DNA of 64,000 nt from Halanaeroarchaeum sulfurireducens (GTDB taxonomy: Archaea > Halobacteriota > Halobacteria > Halobacteriales > Halobacteriaceae), in NCBI RefSeq assembly GCF_001011115.1, contig NZ_CP008874.1, forward strand, positions 124,001 to 188,000, in the 5' to 3' direction. The position numbers were made by a program, and so were the translations under genes. The notes beneath the pieces were generated by a model that had not been told where the DNA came from, did no database searches, and saw only the letters and a program-made list of their open reading frames with translations. Below, in pieces: positions 7,338 through 16,332 of this stretch (positions within the stretch are counted from its first letter, which is position 1; each line of letters opens with the position of its first letter).

Positions 7338-8093
7338 TTAGCCGAGTCGTCGACGCATCCGTTTCATTACCGTGTCCCCGCCGTGGTCGGACGCGACCGC
7401 GAGTTCGATCTCGAAGAGCCTCGCCGCCGTCTCCACGACCGCAGCAACGGCGTCACCGCTCCCGTCGACCGTTACCGGACGGTCCGGGGCCGGTTTCGCC
7501 GGGAGTGTGGGGATCGTGGCGTCGGCGTCGCCCGGGGCCGCCGACGGCGTGGTTCTCGTCGCGATGGTCACGTCGAGGTCCGCCCCGACGTCATCGAGTC
7601 GGCCTCGCGTCCGCTGGAGGGCGTCGACGCCCCGGTCGGTCGCCGGGAGGACTGCGGCGACCCGATCCGCCGCGTCCACTCCCGCGACAGCCTGGTTCGA
7701 GGCGATCGGCGGCACGTCGAGGAGGACGTGGTCGAAGGAGTCAGTCGCTTCGCGCAGGCGGTCGCCGACCCGCTCGGCGGCTGCCACCGTCTTCGCCTCG
7801 GCGACGTCGACGAAGGGGGCGAACGCCGGGAGGACGGACAGCCGTCCCTCGCCCGGCACGGCCCACGGTATCGTCGCGTCGGTGACGGCGATCTCCTCGT
7901 CGGTGAGCACCGACGTCACGTCGGGATCGATGCGGCCCCCGACCGACTGGGAGAGCCCTTGCGTGGCGAAATTCAGATCGAAGACCAGGACCGAACGGCC
8001 GGCCCGCGCCAGCGCGCCAGCCAGTTCGACTGCAGTCCGCGTGGTGCCGGCGCCACCCGTGACGCCGACCAGCGCGGCGGTGCGTACGTGCAT
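7338..8093 (-). CDS. MinD/ParA-like protein with degenerate P-loop
   Basis: The 251-residue protein keeps the MinD/ParA fold pattern: an N-terminal strand-loop-helix, VLVFDLNFATQGLSQ (position of Walker A') and FDHVLLDVPPIASNQA (Walker B). The P-loop reads GVTGGAGTTRT. Thr stands at both the signature-lysine and catalytic-lysine positions of the usual KGGxGKT, so ATP hydrolysis is doubtful. It may bind nucleotide without turnover or act as a partner of the intact ParA 2 kb away. The C-terminus is basic (MKRMRRRLG) and could touch membrane or nucleic acid. A TATA box at 8118-8126 supports the start. Confidence 0.85.
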   Translation of the reverse strand: MHVRTAALVGVTGGAGTTRTAVELAGALARAGRSVLVFDLNFATQGLSQSVGGRIDPDVTSVLTDEEIAVTDATIPWAVPGEGRLSVLPAFAPFVDVAEAKTVAAAERVGDRLREATDSFDHVLLDVPPIASNQAVAGVDAADRVAAVLPATDRGVDALQRTRGRLDDVGADLDVTIATRTTPSAAPGDADATIPTLPAKPAPDRPVTVDGSGDAVAAVVETAARLFEIELAVASDHGGDTVMKRMRRRLG

Positions 8094-8117
8094 CGACTCG
8101 ACCGATGCGAGAGGGGG

Positions 8118-8126
8118 TCAAAAATC
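8118..8126 (-). promoter_or_regulatory. TATA box of the MinD-like gene
   Basis: GATTTTTGA on the minus strand is centred about 29 nt before the ATG at 8093. Confidence 0.55.
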
Positions 8127-8139
8127 ACCCGACAGCGAG

Positions 8140-8565
8140 CTACTCGCCGACCGCGGCTGCGATGTGTGCGGCGATGTCGTCGAGATCGCCCTCGTCGAGG
8201 TCGGGGCGCGAACCCACCACGCCGTGAATCGGTCCGCCGCCGTCGCCAGCGAACCGGGGGATGACGTGGCCGTGAACGTGATCGACCTCCTGGCCGGCGG
8301 CGGCCCCGTTGTTGAATCCCACGGTCGAACCGTCCGCGTCGACGGCCGCCTCGATCGCGGGGACCAGCCGGTGGAGCAGCGAGAAGACGGCCCGCCCCTC
8401 CGCAGGCGGGAGGTCGTCGAGCGTCTCGTAGTGGTCTTTCGGGACGACGAGCGTGTGCCCCGGCGCGAGCGGGTTCGCGTCGAGGAACGCGAGTGCGCTC
8501 TCGGTCTCGGCGACGACTCTCGCGTCCGCAGCACCGTCGGCGATGGCACAGAAGATGCAGTCCAT
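8140..8565 (-). CDS. HIT-family nucleotide hydrolase/transferase
   Basis: Proteins of this family cleave nucleoside phosphoramidates or dinucleoside polyphosphates through a His nucleophile. The 141-residue protein shows the whole HIT fold: an N-terminal CIFCAIADG zinc-type motif, LAPGHTLVVPKDHYETL in the core, and the active-site triad HVHGHVIPR near residues 96-104. It is cytosolic, with no signal peptide. The start at 8565 gives the standard N-terminus; longer frames upstream run through the ileS promoter. A 15-bp palindrome at 8591-8605 overlaps its likely promoter. Confidence 0.93.
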   Translation of the reverse strand: MDCIFCAIADGAADARVVAETESALAFLDANPLAPGHTLVVPKDHYETLDDLPPAEGRAVFSLLHRLVPAIEAAVDADGSTVGFNNGAAAGQEVDHVHGHVIPRFAGDGGGPIHGVVGSRPDLDEGDLDDIAAHIAAAVGE

Positions 8566-8590
8566 GTCGTCCGGTAGTACCGACTCTTGG

Positions 8591-8605
8591 GTCAAGTAGC
8601 TTGAC
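8591..8605. promoter_or_regulatory. Operator-like palindrome between the HIT gene and ileS
   Basis: A perfect inverted repeat GTCAAG-TAG-CTTGAC has 6-bp arms and a 3-bp spacer. It lies 26-40 nt before the HIT start codon, where the TATA/BRE region should be, and 66 nt before ileS. The geometry suggests a dimeric regulator's binding site. Confidence 0.45.
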
Positions 8606-8640
8606 CGTTCGTCTGACCGTCGAACCGTAGGACCGATTAT

Positions 8641-8667
8641 CCTTTTAGCCGGGAGCATGACTCTCCC
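8641..8667 (+). promoter_or_regulatory. ileS TATA box and adjacent inverted repeat
   Basis: CCTTTTAG at 8641-8648 is centred about 26 nt before the ileS ATG. Immediately after it, GGGAG...CTCCC arms (8651-8667) form a short inverted repeat ending 3 nt before the start codon. Confidence 0.45.
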
Positions 8668-8670
8668 GGT

Positions 8671-11600
8671 ATGACCGATTTCGCCGGCGACGTTCCGGAC
8701 CAGTACGACCCCCACGCGGTCGAGGAGCGCGTGTTCGAGTACTGGGACGAGGTCGACGCCTACGAGAGGACGAAAGCTCACCGCGAGGACGGCGAGGACT
8801 TCTTCTTCGTGGACGGTCCGCCGTACACCTCCGGGGCGGCACACATGGGAACGACCTGGAACAAGGCCCTCAAGGACGCCTACATCCGGTATCTCCGGAT
8901 GTCGGGCTACAACGTGACCGACCGGCCGGGCTACGACATGCACGGCCTGCCCATCGAGACGAAAGTCGAGGAGCGCCTGGGCTTCGAGAACAAAAAGGAC
9001 ATCGAGGAGTTTGGCGAGGAGCAGTTCATCGAGGAGTGCAAGGCCTTCGCCGACGAGCAACTCGAAGGGCTACAGAGCGACTTCAAGTCCTTTGGCGTCT
9101 GGATGGACTGGGAGGACCCCTACAAGACGGTCGACCCGCAGTACATGGAGGCCGCCTGGTGGGGATTCCAGCGTGCCCACGACCGGGGTCTGGTCGAGCG
9201 GGGCAAACGCTCCATCAACCAGTGTCCCCGGTGTGAGACCGGCATCGCCAACAACGAAGTGGAGTACGAGGAGGTCTCGGACCCCTCGATCTACGTGAAG
9301 TTTCCCCTGCGCGAGCAAGCTGGTTATCTGGTTATCTGGACCACCACGCCCTGGACCATCCCGGGCAACACCTTCGTCGCGGTCGACGGCGAGGCGACGT
9401 ACGCAGCCGTCGAGGCGGAAAACGACGGGGAGACCGAGGTGCTCTACGTCGCGGAGGACCTGATCGAGGACGCTCTGACTGAGGGCCGCTACGACGACTA
9501 CGAGGTCCTGGAGACGGTCGACGGCGAGGAGATGGTCGGCTGGACCTACGACCACCCGCTCGCCACGGAGGTCCCCGACCACCCCGACGACGAGGGGACC
9601 AGACAGGTCTACACCGCCGACTACGTCGAGGCCGATCGCACCGGGCTCGTCCACTCCGCGCCCGGCCACGGGGAGGTCGACTTCGAGCGCGGCAAGGAAC
9701 TCGGGCTTGAGGTCTTCTGTCCCGTCGCGGGCGACGGCGTCTACACCGACGAGGCCGGGGAGTACGCCGGCGAATACGTCCGTGACGCCAACGAGCGCAT
9801 CATGGCCGATCTCGACGAGAAGGGGTTGTTGCTCGCTCGCGGAACGGTCGAACACTCCTACGGCCACTGCTGGCGCTGCGACACGCCGGTCATTCAGCTC
9901 GCCACTGATCAGTGGTTCATCACGATCACGGACATCAAAGACGAACTCCTCGAGAACATCGAGGACAGCGACTGGTACCCGGAGTGGGCCCGCGACAACC
10001 GTTTCCGCGACTTCGTAGAAGAGGCCCCGGACTGGAACGTCTCCCGGCAGCGCTACTGGGGCATCCCGATTCCCATCTGGATCCCCGAGGGAAGCGCGGA
10101 CTCGTCCGTGAACGGAGGCGGTGAAACCGCCGGAGGCTGGTCGGGCGACATGGACGAGGCCATCGTCGTGGGCACCCGCGAGGAACTCGCGGAGCTGGTC
10201 GATCAGGATATCGACCCCGAGACCGTCGATCTCCACAAGCCGACCGTCGACGACCTCACCATCACCCGCGACGGGACGACCTACACTCGCGTCGAGGACG
10301 TCTTCGACGTCTGGCTCGACTCCTCGGTCGCAAGCTGGGGTACCATCGGGTTCCCCGAGGAGGATGAGGACTTCGAGGAACTCTGGCCCGCGGACCTCAT
10401 CATGGAGGCCCACGACCAGACCCGCGGGTGGTTCTGGTCCCAACTCGGCATGGGCAGCGCAGCACTGGGCGAGGTACCCTACGAGCAGGTACTCATGCAC
10501 GGCTACGCCAACATGCCCGATGGACGCGGCATGTCGAAATCCAAGGGAATCCTCATCGATCCCCACGAGGTGATCGAAGAGCATGGTCGCGACCCGATGC
10601 GGATGTTCCTCCTCTCGGCGACCCCCCAGGGCGAGGACATGCGCTTTTCCTGGGACGGGACGGAGACGATGCAACGCGACCTGAACATCCTCTGGAACGC
10701 GTTTCGCTTCCCGCTGCCATACATGGAGATGGACGGCGTCGAGCCCGACGCACTCGACATCGAGGACGGCACCGCGACCTGGACCCAACCCGACGGCCAG
10801 GTCCGCGAGACCCCGCTCGAACGCGTCGACCGCTGGCTCCTCTCGCGCCTCCAGGCGGTCGTCCACGACGCGAACGAGGGCTGGGAGGATTTCGAACAGC
10901 ACCGCGCCCTCGAATCCGTCCGCGAGTTCCTCGTCGAGGACGTCTCGCGATACTACATCCAGGTCGTCCGCGAACGCATGTGGGACGAGACGGCGACCGA
11001 CTCGAAACTCGCCGCCTACGCCACGCTCGTCCACGCGCTCCGCGAGGCGGTCGTCCTGCTCGCGCCCTACGCGCCGTTCGCCACCGAGGAGATCTATCAG
11101 CGACTGACCGGCGGGGAGGGTCACCCGACCGTTCACATGTGCGACTGGCCGGAGCCCCGGGAGACCCTTCGCGACACCGCCCTCGAACAGGACGTCGCGA
11201 TCCTCCGCGACATCGAGGAGGCCGGCTCGCACGCACGCCAGCAGGCCGGCCGCAAGCTCCGCTGGCCGGTCACGCGCGTGGTCGTCGACACGGAGGACGA
11301 CCGGGTCGTCACGGCCTTAGAACGCCACGGCGATCTGCTGGCCGAGCGGCTGAACGCCCGGCGGGTCGAACTCATCGACCCCGCGGGGACCTGGGGCGAC
11401 CTCCGGTACACCGCCACCGCGGACATGGGCGTCCTCGGTCCGGAGTTCGGTGAGGACGCACAGGACATCATGAACGCCATTAACGCGGCCAAGGTCGACG
11501 AACGGAACCTCGCGCTCTTCCGGGAGGCAGTCGAGGAGGAACTCGGCGAACCCGTCGAACTCACCTACGACATGATCGAGTTCGAGGAGATCACCCCGGA

Positions 11601-11925
11601 GGACGTCGCGGGTTCGGACTTCGAGGGCGGCACCATCTACGTCGACGCCACCCTGACCGACGTGGTCGAGAGCGAGGGGTACGCCCGGGAGGTCATCCGC
11701 CGCGTGCAGGAGCTGCGCAAGGACCTCGACCTTGATCTCGACGCCGAGATCGCTCTGGAGATCGTCGTCTACGACGAACGCGTGGGCGAACTGATCGCCG
11801 AGCGCGAGGACCTCATCGCCTCGGAGGTCCGGGCTCGCGAACTCCGCGACGTCGAGGACGGTCTGCGCGAGCAGTACGAGATCGAGGGCGTCGACGTCGA
11901 ACTCACCATCGCGCCGGCCGAGTAA
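8671..11925 (+). CDS. ileS: Isoleucyl-tRNA synthetase
   Basis: This class I synthetase charges tRNA-Ile. At 1084 residues it has the usual archaeal length. The HIGH signature appears as HMGT (58-61) in PPYTSGAAHMGTTWN. The KMSKS loop is GMSKSK (about 620-625), with Gly replacing the first Lys. A CP1 editing domain with WTTTPWTIPGNT lies near residue 225, and an anticodon-binding domain with a zinc-site-like tail follows. It starts at the ATG 3 nt after a short inverted repeat and is probably leaderless. It stands alone; the downstream prs gene is convergent with an 8-nt gap. Confidence 0.97.
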   Translation: MTDFAGDVPDQYDPHAVEERVFEYWDEVDAYERTKAHREDGEDFFFVDGPPYTSGAAHMGTTWNKALKDAYIRYLRMSGYNVTDRPGYDMHGLPIETKVEERLGFENKKDIEEFGEEQFIEECKAFADEQLEGLQSDFKSFGVWMDWEDPYKTVDPQYMEAAWWGFQRAHDRGLVERGKRSINQCPRCETGIANNEVEYEEVSDPSIYVKFPLREQAGYLVIWTTTPWTIPGNTFVAVDGEATYAAVEAENDGETEVLYVAEDLIEDALTEGRYDDYEVLETVDGEEMVGWTYDHPLATEVPDHPDDEGTRQVYTADYVEADRTGLVHSAPGHGEVDFERGKELGLEVFCPVAGDGVYTDEAGEYAGEYVRDANERIMADLDEKGLLLARGTVEHSYGHCWRCDTPVIQLATDQWFITITDIKDELLENIEDSDWYPEWARDNRFRDFVEEAPDWNVSRQRYWGIPIPIWIPEGSADSSVNGGGETAGGWSGDMDEAIVVGTREELAELVDQDIDPETVDLHKPTVDDLTITRDGTTYTRVEDVFDVWLDSSVASWGTIGFPEEDEDFEELWPADLIMEAHDQTRGWFWSQLGMGSAALGEVPYEQVLMHGYANMPDGRGMSKSKGILIDPHEVIEEHGRDPMRMFLLSATPQGEDMRFSWDGTETMQRDLNILWNAFRFPLPYMEMDGVEPDALDIEDGTATWTQPDGQVRETPLERVDRWLLSRLQAVVHDANEGWEDFEQHRALESVREFLVEDVSRYYIQVVRERMWDETATDSKLAAYATLVHALREAVVLLAPYAPFATEEIYQRLTGGEGHPTVHMCDWPEPRETLRDTALEQDVAILRDIEEAGSHARQQAGRKLRWPVTRVVVDTEDDRVVTALERHGDLLAERLNARRVELIDPAGTWGDLRYTATADMGVLGPEFGEDAQDIMNAINAAKVDERNLALFREAVEEELGEPVELTYDMIEFEEITPEDVAGSDFEGGTIYVDATLTDVVESEGYAREVIRRVQELRKDLDLDLDAEIALEIVVYDERVGELIAEREDLIASEVRARELRDVEDGLREQYEIEGVDVELTIAPAE

Positions 11926-11933
11926 CTGCTCTC

Positions 11934-12782
11934 TCAGAGGGTTGCCGCGACGACCGGGGCCACCGAGGTGGCCGAGACGGCCCGCTCGATGGTGTCGGTC
12001 CCGAAGACGGCCGCCACGCCGGCGTTCGCAAGCTTACTCCGGGCGTTGCCGACGAACAGCGGATGGACGGTGGCGACGAACACGCGATTCGGATCGCGAT
12101 CCTGCAAGATCGCGATGGCCTCGCTCATTGTCGATCCGGTGGCGACGATGTCGTCGACGACGACCACGTCGCGGTCGGCCACCTCGATCTCGCTCGGGGT
12201 AACGGTCACCGCGCCGCTGTCGTAATCACGCTCTTTCTCGAAGTAGTCGACGGCACCCGTCCCGTTTGCGTCACGGACCGTCTCCGCGAGACCGATGGCG
12301 CCCTCGTCGGGCGAGAGGAAGACGGGCGAGTCGAGGTCGGCCGGAAGGGGATCCGCGAGCACGCCGGCGGCGTCGACGTGGTCGACCGGGACGTCGAAGA
12401 AGTCCGCGACGGCCGCTTCGTGGAGGTTCACCGCGACGACGCGGTCGGTCCCAGTCGAGATGGCCTGGGCGACTGCCCGGGCGGAGACGGGTTGTCCCTC
12501 AGTGAAGGCCTCGTCCTGGCGGGCATAGCCCATGTACGGGATGACGGTGACGACCGCTGTGGCCCCCGCCTCCCTGACGGCGTCCTGCAGGAGCAGGAGT
12601 TCGAGGTGAGCCTCGCTGGAAACGGTCGAGCCGACGACGACGGCTCGTCCCTCGATGGGTGGTACTTCGACGAGCAGTTCGCCGTCCGGGAATTGCTCGT
12701 AGTCGGTCTCGGCCAGTGTATCGCCGGTTTCCTCGGCAATCGCGGCGGCGACGGTCTGGGAGTCCCTCGTGCTGACGATCAT
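11934..12782 (-). CDS. prs: Ribose-phosphate pyrophosphokinase (PRPP synthetase)
   Basis: The enzyme makes phosphoribosyl pyrophosphate from ribose 5-phosphate and ATP for nucleotide, histidine and tryptophan synthesis. Its 282 residues match archaeal class enzymes. Family landmarks are FPDGELLVEVPP near the N-terminus, PYMGYARQDEAF, the VNLHE metal-site segment, and the PRPP loop DRDVVVVDDIVATGSTM around 205-221. No partner gene is adjacent on the same strand. The phosphohexomutase gene is divergent from it. Confidence 0.95.
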   Translation of the reverse strand: MIVSTRDSQTVAAAIAEETGDTLAETDYEQFPDGELLVEVPPIEGRAVVVGSTVSSEAHLELLLLQDAVREAGATAVVTVIPYMGYARQDEAFTEGQPVSARAVAQAISTGTDRVVAVNLHEAAVADFFDVPVDHVDAAGVLADPLPADLDSPVFLSPDEGAIGLAETVRDANGTGAVDYFEKERDYDSGAVTVTPSEIEVADRDVVVVDDIVATGSTMSEAIAILQDRDPNRVFVATVHPLFVGNARSKLANAGVAAVFGTDTIERAVSATSVAPVVAATL

Positions 12783-12858
12783 GGCGGAACATCGCCTGCC
12801 GTCGGCTTACACGTTTCCTTCGGAACCCCTTTGCCAGTTGCCGTCCCACGAACAGCCG

Positions 12859-14226
12859 ATGGACGTATTCGGGTCGAGCGGCGTTCGTGGCGTGGCGAAC
12901 GAGGAGCTGACCCCCTCGTTCGCCCTGCGCGTGGCACTGGCGGCGGGGACCGTCTGGGACGCGGAGCGGGTCGCCGTCGCCCGTGACACCAGGACGACCG
13001 GGCGTATGCTGGCGAACGCCGCGACGAGCGGGCTGCAGAGCGCCGGCGTGGACGTCGACCGGTTGGGCGTCGTCCCGACCCCTGCCCTCCAGTCCTACTG
13101 CGAGGCAGCGGGGGTGCCGGGCGTGATGATCACGGCGTCGCACAACCCGCCCGAGTACAATGGCGTCAAACTCGTAGGGGCGGACGGGATCGAACTCCCG
13201 GTCACGGAACTGGAGCGCATCGAGGAGGTCCTCGTTGCCGAGTCCTTCGAGACCACGCGCTGGGACGGGACTGGCTCCGACGACGCCGTCGATGGTGCCC
13301 GCCGTCGCTACCTCACAGAACTGCTGGCCGCGGTGGACCGTGACCGCATCGCCGACGCGGAACTGACGGTCGCCATCGATCCGGGCAACGGAGCGGGCGC
13401 GTTCACCAGCCCGGAGTTCTTCCGCCGCCTGGGCTGTGACGTCGTGACCGTCAACGCCCAGGGCGACGGCCACTTTCCGGGGCGCGACCCAGAGCCGGTA
13501 GTCGAGACCCTGGACGACCTCGGCGCGCTCGTTCGGGCGGCCGACGCGGACGTGGGCATCGCCCACGACGGCGACGCCGACCGGGCCGTTTTCTTCGACG
13601 AGACCGGCGCCTTCGTCGAGGGCGACACCACGCTGGCGGCGCTTGCCGCGGCCGAACTCGAGCCCGGCGACACCACCGTCTCGGCCGTCACCGTTTCCCA
13701 GCGGCTGGTCGACGTCGTGGATCGCAAAGGTGCAGAACTCGAACTGACATCGATCGGCAGCACCCATATCATGACCCGTATCCGCGAGTTGCGCGAGGCC
13801 GGCGAGACCGTCCCGGTCGCCGGCGAGGGGAACGGCGGCGTCATCTTCCCATCGTATCGCGTGAACCGTGACGGTGCGTACACGGCGGCACGGTTCCTCG
13901 AACTGCTCGCCGACGCGCCCGCGAGCGAGGTCCTCGCGCCGTACGACGGCTACGAGAACGTTCGAGTGAACGTTCCCTACGAGACGGACGCCGAGCGCGA
14001 TCGCCTCGTGGACGCGATCGCGGACTACGCCGAAGCCGCCGAAGGCGCCGAGTACACCACCATCGACGGCTATCGCCTCGATTACGGTGACGCCTGGGTG
14101 CTCGCCCGACCGAGCGGCACCGAACCGGTGGTTCGCATTTACGCGGAGGCCCGAGAGCGGTCCCGGGCGGCCACGCTCGTCGAGGACGTAAAAGAGCGGC
14201 TTCGCGACGCGCTCGACGGGTCGTGA
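12859..14226 (+). CDS. Phosphoglucomutase/phosphomannomutase family enzyme (GlmM-like)
   Basis: This 455-residue alpha-D-phosphohexomutase moves phosphate between C1 and C6 of a hexose phosphate through a phosphoserine. The active-site loop is TASHNPPEYNG with the serine at about residue 94. The metal loop is DGDADR and the sugar loop GEGNGG. The phosphate-binding C-terminal motif is RPSGTEP. It starts at the ATG giving MDVFGSSGVRG, the canonical N-terminus, rather than at earlier in-frame codons. The fold alone does not separate glucose, mannose and glucosamine substrates; short GlmM-type length favours a role in nucleotide-sugar synthesis for glycoproteins. Confidence 0.92.
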   Translation: MDVFGSSGVRGVANEELTPSFALRVALAAGTVWDAERVAVARDTRTTGRMLANAATSGLQSAGVDVDRLGVVPTPALQSYCEAAGVPGVMITASHNPPEYNGVKLVGADGIELPVTELERIEEVLVAESFETTRWDGTGSDDAVDGARRRYLTELLAAVDRDRIADAELTVAIDPGNGAGAFTSPEFFRRLGCDVVTVNAQGDGHFPGRDPEPVVETLDDLGALVRAADADVGIAHDGDADRAVFFDETGAFVEGDTTLAALAAAELEPGDTTVSAVTVSQRLVDVVDRKGAELELTSIGSTHIMTRIRELREAGETVPVAGEGNGGVIFPSYRVNRDGAYTAARFLELLADAPASEVLAPYDGYENVRVNVPYETDAERDRLVDAIADYAEAAEGAEYTTIDGYRLDYGDAWVLARPSGTEPVVRIYAEARERSRAATLVEDVKERLRDALDGS

Positions 14227-14233
14227 CGACCCG

Positions 14234-14944
14234 TCAGTCGCGACGCCGCCAGACGACGAACGCTGCGCCGGCGACTGCCACGAGCGCGGCTATCGGGCCG
14301 AACCCGGGCGTCTGAGTCCCGGTGGCGTCGCTGGAGGACGCGAGGACGAGTTCGAAGCCGTCGAAGCTGGTATTCGACTCCCAGGTCAGCGTCTCGTCAG
14401 TCTCGTCGGGCGCGGGAGTCACGTTCTCGACCTCGTACTCAGCAGGGTACGTGACGACGACCGGCCGGTCGGTCGCGAACCCGCTCGCGAACGGTTCGGT
14501 GATGACGATTTGGCCGTCCTCGACGGCGGCGAGATTCTCCAGTGTGACCGAGAGCCGGACGACGCCGGTGTCGTCGACGATCGCGAGGTCGACGGTCACG
14601 TCGCTCGCGATGACCTCACGATCGACCCGGTTCGTCGTCGCCGTGGCGATGCGGTCCATCCGGTCCGTGAACCGGGACTCGAGGTCGGCGAGGGCCTCGT
14701 CGTCGTTTTGGAGCGTCTCGAAGGCGTCGCGGTCGCGTTCGTCTGTCAGGTCGTAGGCCATCACGACCGTGATGGCCGTGTCCCCGCTCTCGGCCACGTC
14801 CACGACGACGGCGGGGCTATCCTGCTGGGACTGCGCGCTCGCCGACCCGACGCCGGCGACCAGCAGCGAGGCGATCAGCGTGGTCGCGAGTGCGACGCTA
14901 CCGAGTCGGTGCAATCGTGTCGGCTGCGAGGGGCGTTCGCTCAT
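14234..14944 (-). CDS. Secreted PGF-CTERM surface protein
   Basis: The protein has 236 residues, with a signal peptide (about 14-37, ending GVGSASAQ), a beta-rich extracellular domain with N-glycosylation sites, and a C-terminal TPGFGPIAALVAVAG segment followed by RRRD. That tail is the PGF-CTERM signal which archaeosortase A processes in haloarchaea, with replacement by a lipid anchor. The domain (AVVVDVAESGDTAITVVMAYDL) is of unknown function. It is the second gene of a pair, beginning 6 nt after the upstream stop, so the two are probably co-expressed at the cell surface. Confidence 0.87.
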   Translation of the reverse strand: MSERPSQPTRLHRLGSVALATTLIASLLVAGVGSASAQSQQDSPAVVVDVAESGDTAITVVMAYDLTDERDRDAFETLQNDDEALADLESRFTDRMDRIATATTNRVDREVIASDVTVDLAIVDDTGVVRLSVTLENLAAVEDGQIVITEPFASGFATDRPVVVTYPAEYEVENVTPAPDETDETLTWESNTSFDGFELVLASSSDATGTQTPGFGPIAALVAVAGAAFVVWRRRD

Positions 14945-14950
14945 ACCGCA

Positions 14951-15781
14951 TCACGCACCGGGTCCGCTAGCGATTCTCGCGAGTTCTTCGGTCGGTTCCG
15001 TCTCGTTCGTTTCGTTCGTCGTCATCTCGCCCTGTCCGTTGCCGGCAGCGGGGCCGTCACCACCAGCGGAGGTGGCATTCATGCCGCTTTGCTGGCCAGG
15101 CCCGGCGGAGGCGTTATCCATGCCGCCATGCTGTCCAGCCTGGTGCCCGGGGATGTTCTCGGGCGGACCCATCGGAGTGCCGACGTTATTGCCGGCGATC
15201 TGGCGGGCCATTTCGGCGACTTCAGGCCCTCGCATCGAGTGCGCTCGTTCGCGAACCTGCTGGATCGCGGTGACGTTGACGTCGTTCGCCTCGAGCGTCT
15301 CGGCCGGGAGTCCCTCGGCATTGCGCTCGGTCTCGTTGGCCATCGTCTCGATCTGTACCGACTCCGCGGCAACGACGCTCATCTGCGCGCGGTACCGCGA
15401 CTCGGTGATGGTATCGTTCTCACGGCCATCCTCGAGGCGATCTTTGCGTTCCTCGAGGGCCCTTTGCCGGTCCTGGAGACGGTCCTGGGTCCGGTTGAGC
15501 ACCTGGGCCATCGAGTCGTTCGTGCCGGCGTCCCTGATTTGGAGGTTGAACGAGCGCTGCTCGATCGCGCCGTTCATTTCGGCCTCGTGAACGCCGATGC
15601 TCCCGGCGAGCATCGCGCCCGGAGGCGTTTCATTCGCGACGGTCGCGTTACCAGTGGTCGTCGCCTGGGCGGCGAAGACGTCGTCGGTCGCCTGCGAAGC
15701 GTCGGATGCCAGGGCCACCGCGGGCGCGGTCATTCCGACGAGCATCCCGACTGCCAGGAGGACGGTTAGCATTCGTTTCAT
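14951..15781 (-). CDS. Secreted Asn/Gln-rich protein, unknown
   Basis: This exported protein has 276 residues. A signal peptide (MKRMLTVLLAVGMLVGMTAPAV) is followed by a helical, Gln/Arg/Glu-rich middle region (VLNRTQDRLQDRQRALEERK) that looks like a coiled coil. A low-complexity tail rich in Gly, Met, Asn and Gln comes next, then a Thr/Glu-rich end. Several NxT sequons are present. The start at 15781 is chosen because a TATA box at 15809-15817 lies 32 nt upstream; a longer frame would span that box. It is the first gene of a pair with the PGF-CTERM protein. Confidence 0.82.
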   Translation of the reverse strand: MKRMLTVLLAVGMLVGMTAPAVALASDASQATDDVFAAQATTTGNATVANETPPGAMLAGSIGVHEAEMNGAIEQRSFNLQIRDAGTNDSMAQVLNRTQDRLQDRQRALEERKDRLEDGRENDTITESRYRAQMSVVAAESVQIETMANETERNAEGLPAETLEANDVNVTAIQQVRERAHSMRGPEVAEMARQIAGNNVGTPMGPPENIPGHQAGQHGGMDNASAGPGQQSGMNATSAGGDGPAAGNGQGEMTTNETNETEPTEELARIASGPGA

Positions 15782-15808
15782 CGTGTTCTTTCCTTCGCCG
15801 CTCACGGA

Positions 15809-15817
15809 CTTATACAT
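15809..15817 (-). promoter_or_regulatory. TATA box of the surface-protein pair
   Basis: ATGTATAAG on the minus strand is centred about 32 nt before the ATG at 15781. Confidence 0.6.
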
Positions 15818-16105
15818 GCCCGACGCTGGCCGTTGATACCGCCGAATTCAGCCGAATTAAGTCCGATATTGGGCAATTGTCGATGGCGGTGGCGGCACCT
15901 CGAACGACGCCGTCGCGAAGCTGGCATCCATGAGTGGTGGCGCGGGGAGGGGGGAGAAAGCGATCCCAACCCCACGTGACGGGATGCATTCGCGATGGGG
16001 GGATGGCCCGGATGGCACATTTTCGTCCCCGCGGGACACGTGGAGCGTACCGAACTCGAGGGTTGCAACGTGAACGTCAAGTATGCTGGCACCGTTTCTT
16101 CGCGC
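15818..16105. other. Intergenic stretch without a recognisable gene
   Basis: About 290 nt separate divergent genes. The left part is AT-richer, with GAATTCAG/GAATTAAG and a CAATTGTCG segment that may hold promoter or regulator sites. The right part is GC-rich and I see nothing in it. No reading frame here has haloarchaeal codon character. Confidence 0.5.
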
Positions 16106-16330
16106 ATGTCGGGTGACTCCGAAGACGCGCCGCCGACCGTCACCATCGAATGCCCCGAGTGTGGGACGGAGTCGAAGGTACCGCTCCCGGACGCCGCCGA
16201 GCGTCTCGACACTCACAACGAACGCGTCCACGACGGTGAGGCGGTGGCGCAGTTGGATCCGGTGGTTGCCGATCGGTTGGCGGACATTCTGGCGGAGGAG
16301 ATGGGGATCTGGGAGGAAACCGAGACGTGA
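16106..16330 (+). CDS. Small zinc-ribbon-like protein
   Basis: The 74-residue acidic protein has CPECGTESKVPLPDAAERLDTHNERVH near its N-terminus. The two Cys of CPEC and the two later His could form a C2H2 zinc site, but no second CxxC is present. The rest is helical and acidic (VVADRLADILAEEMG). The ATG at 16106 is preferred to an upstream in-frame start at 15995, whose extra residues look non-coding. I do not recognise a named family; many haloarchaea carry small proteins of this style. Confidence 0.72.
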   Translation: MSGDSEDAPPTVTIECPECGTESKVPLPDAAERLDTHNERVHDGEAVAQLDPVVADRLADILAEEMGIWEETET

Positions 16331-16332
16331 AC

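Noticed and set aside
9070-11232. 720-codon minus-strand frame opposite ileS
   Set aside because: It is the mirror of ileS in high-GC DNA: no motif, Val/Asp/Gly-rich runs, and full overlap with a certain gene.
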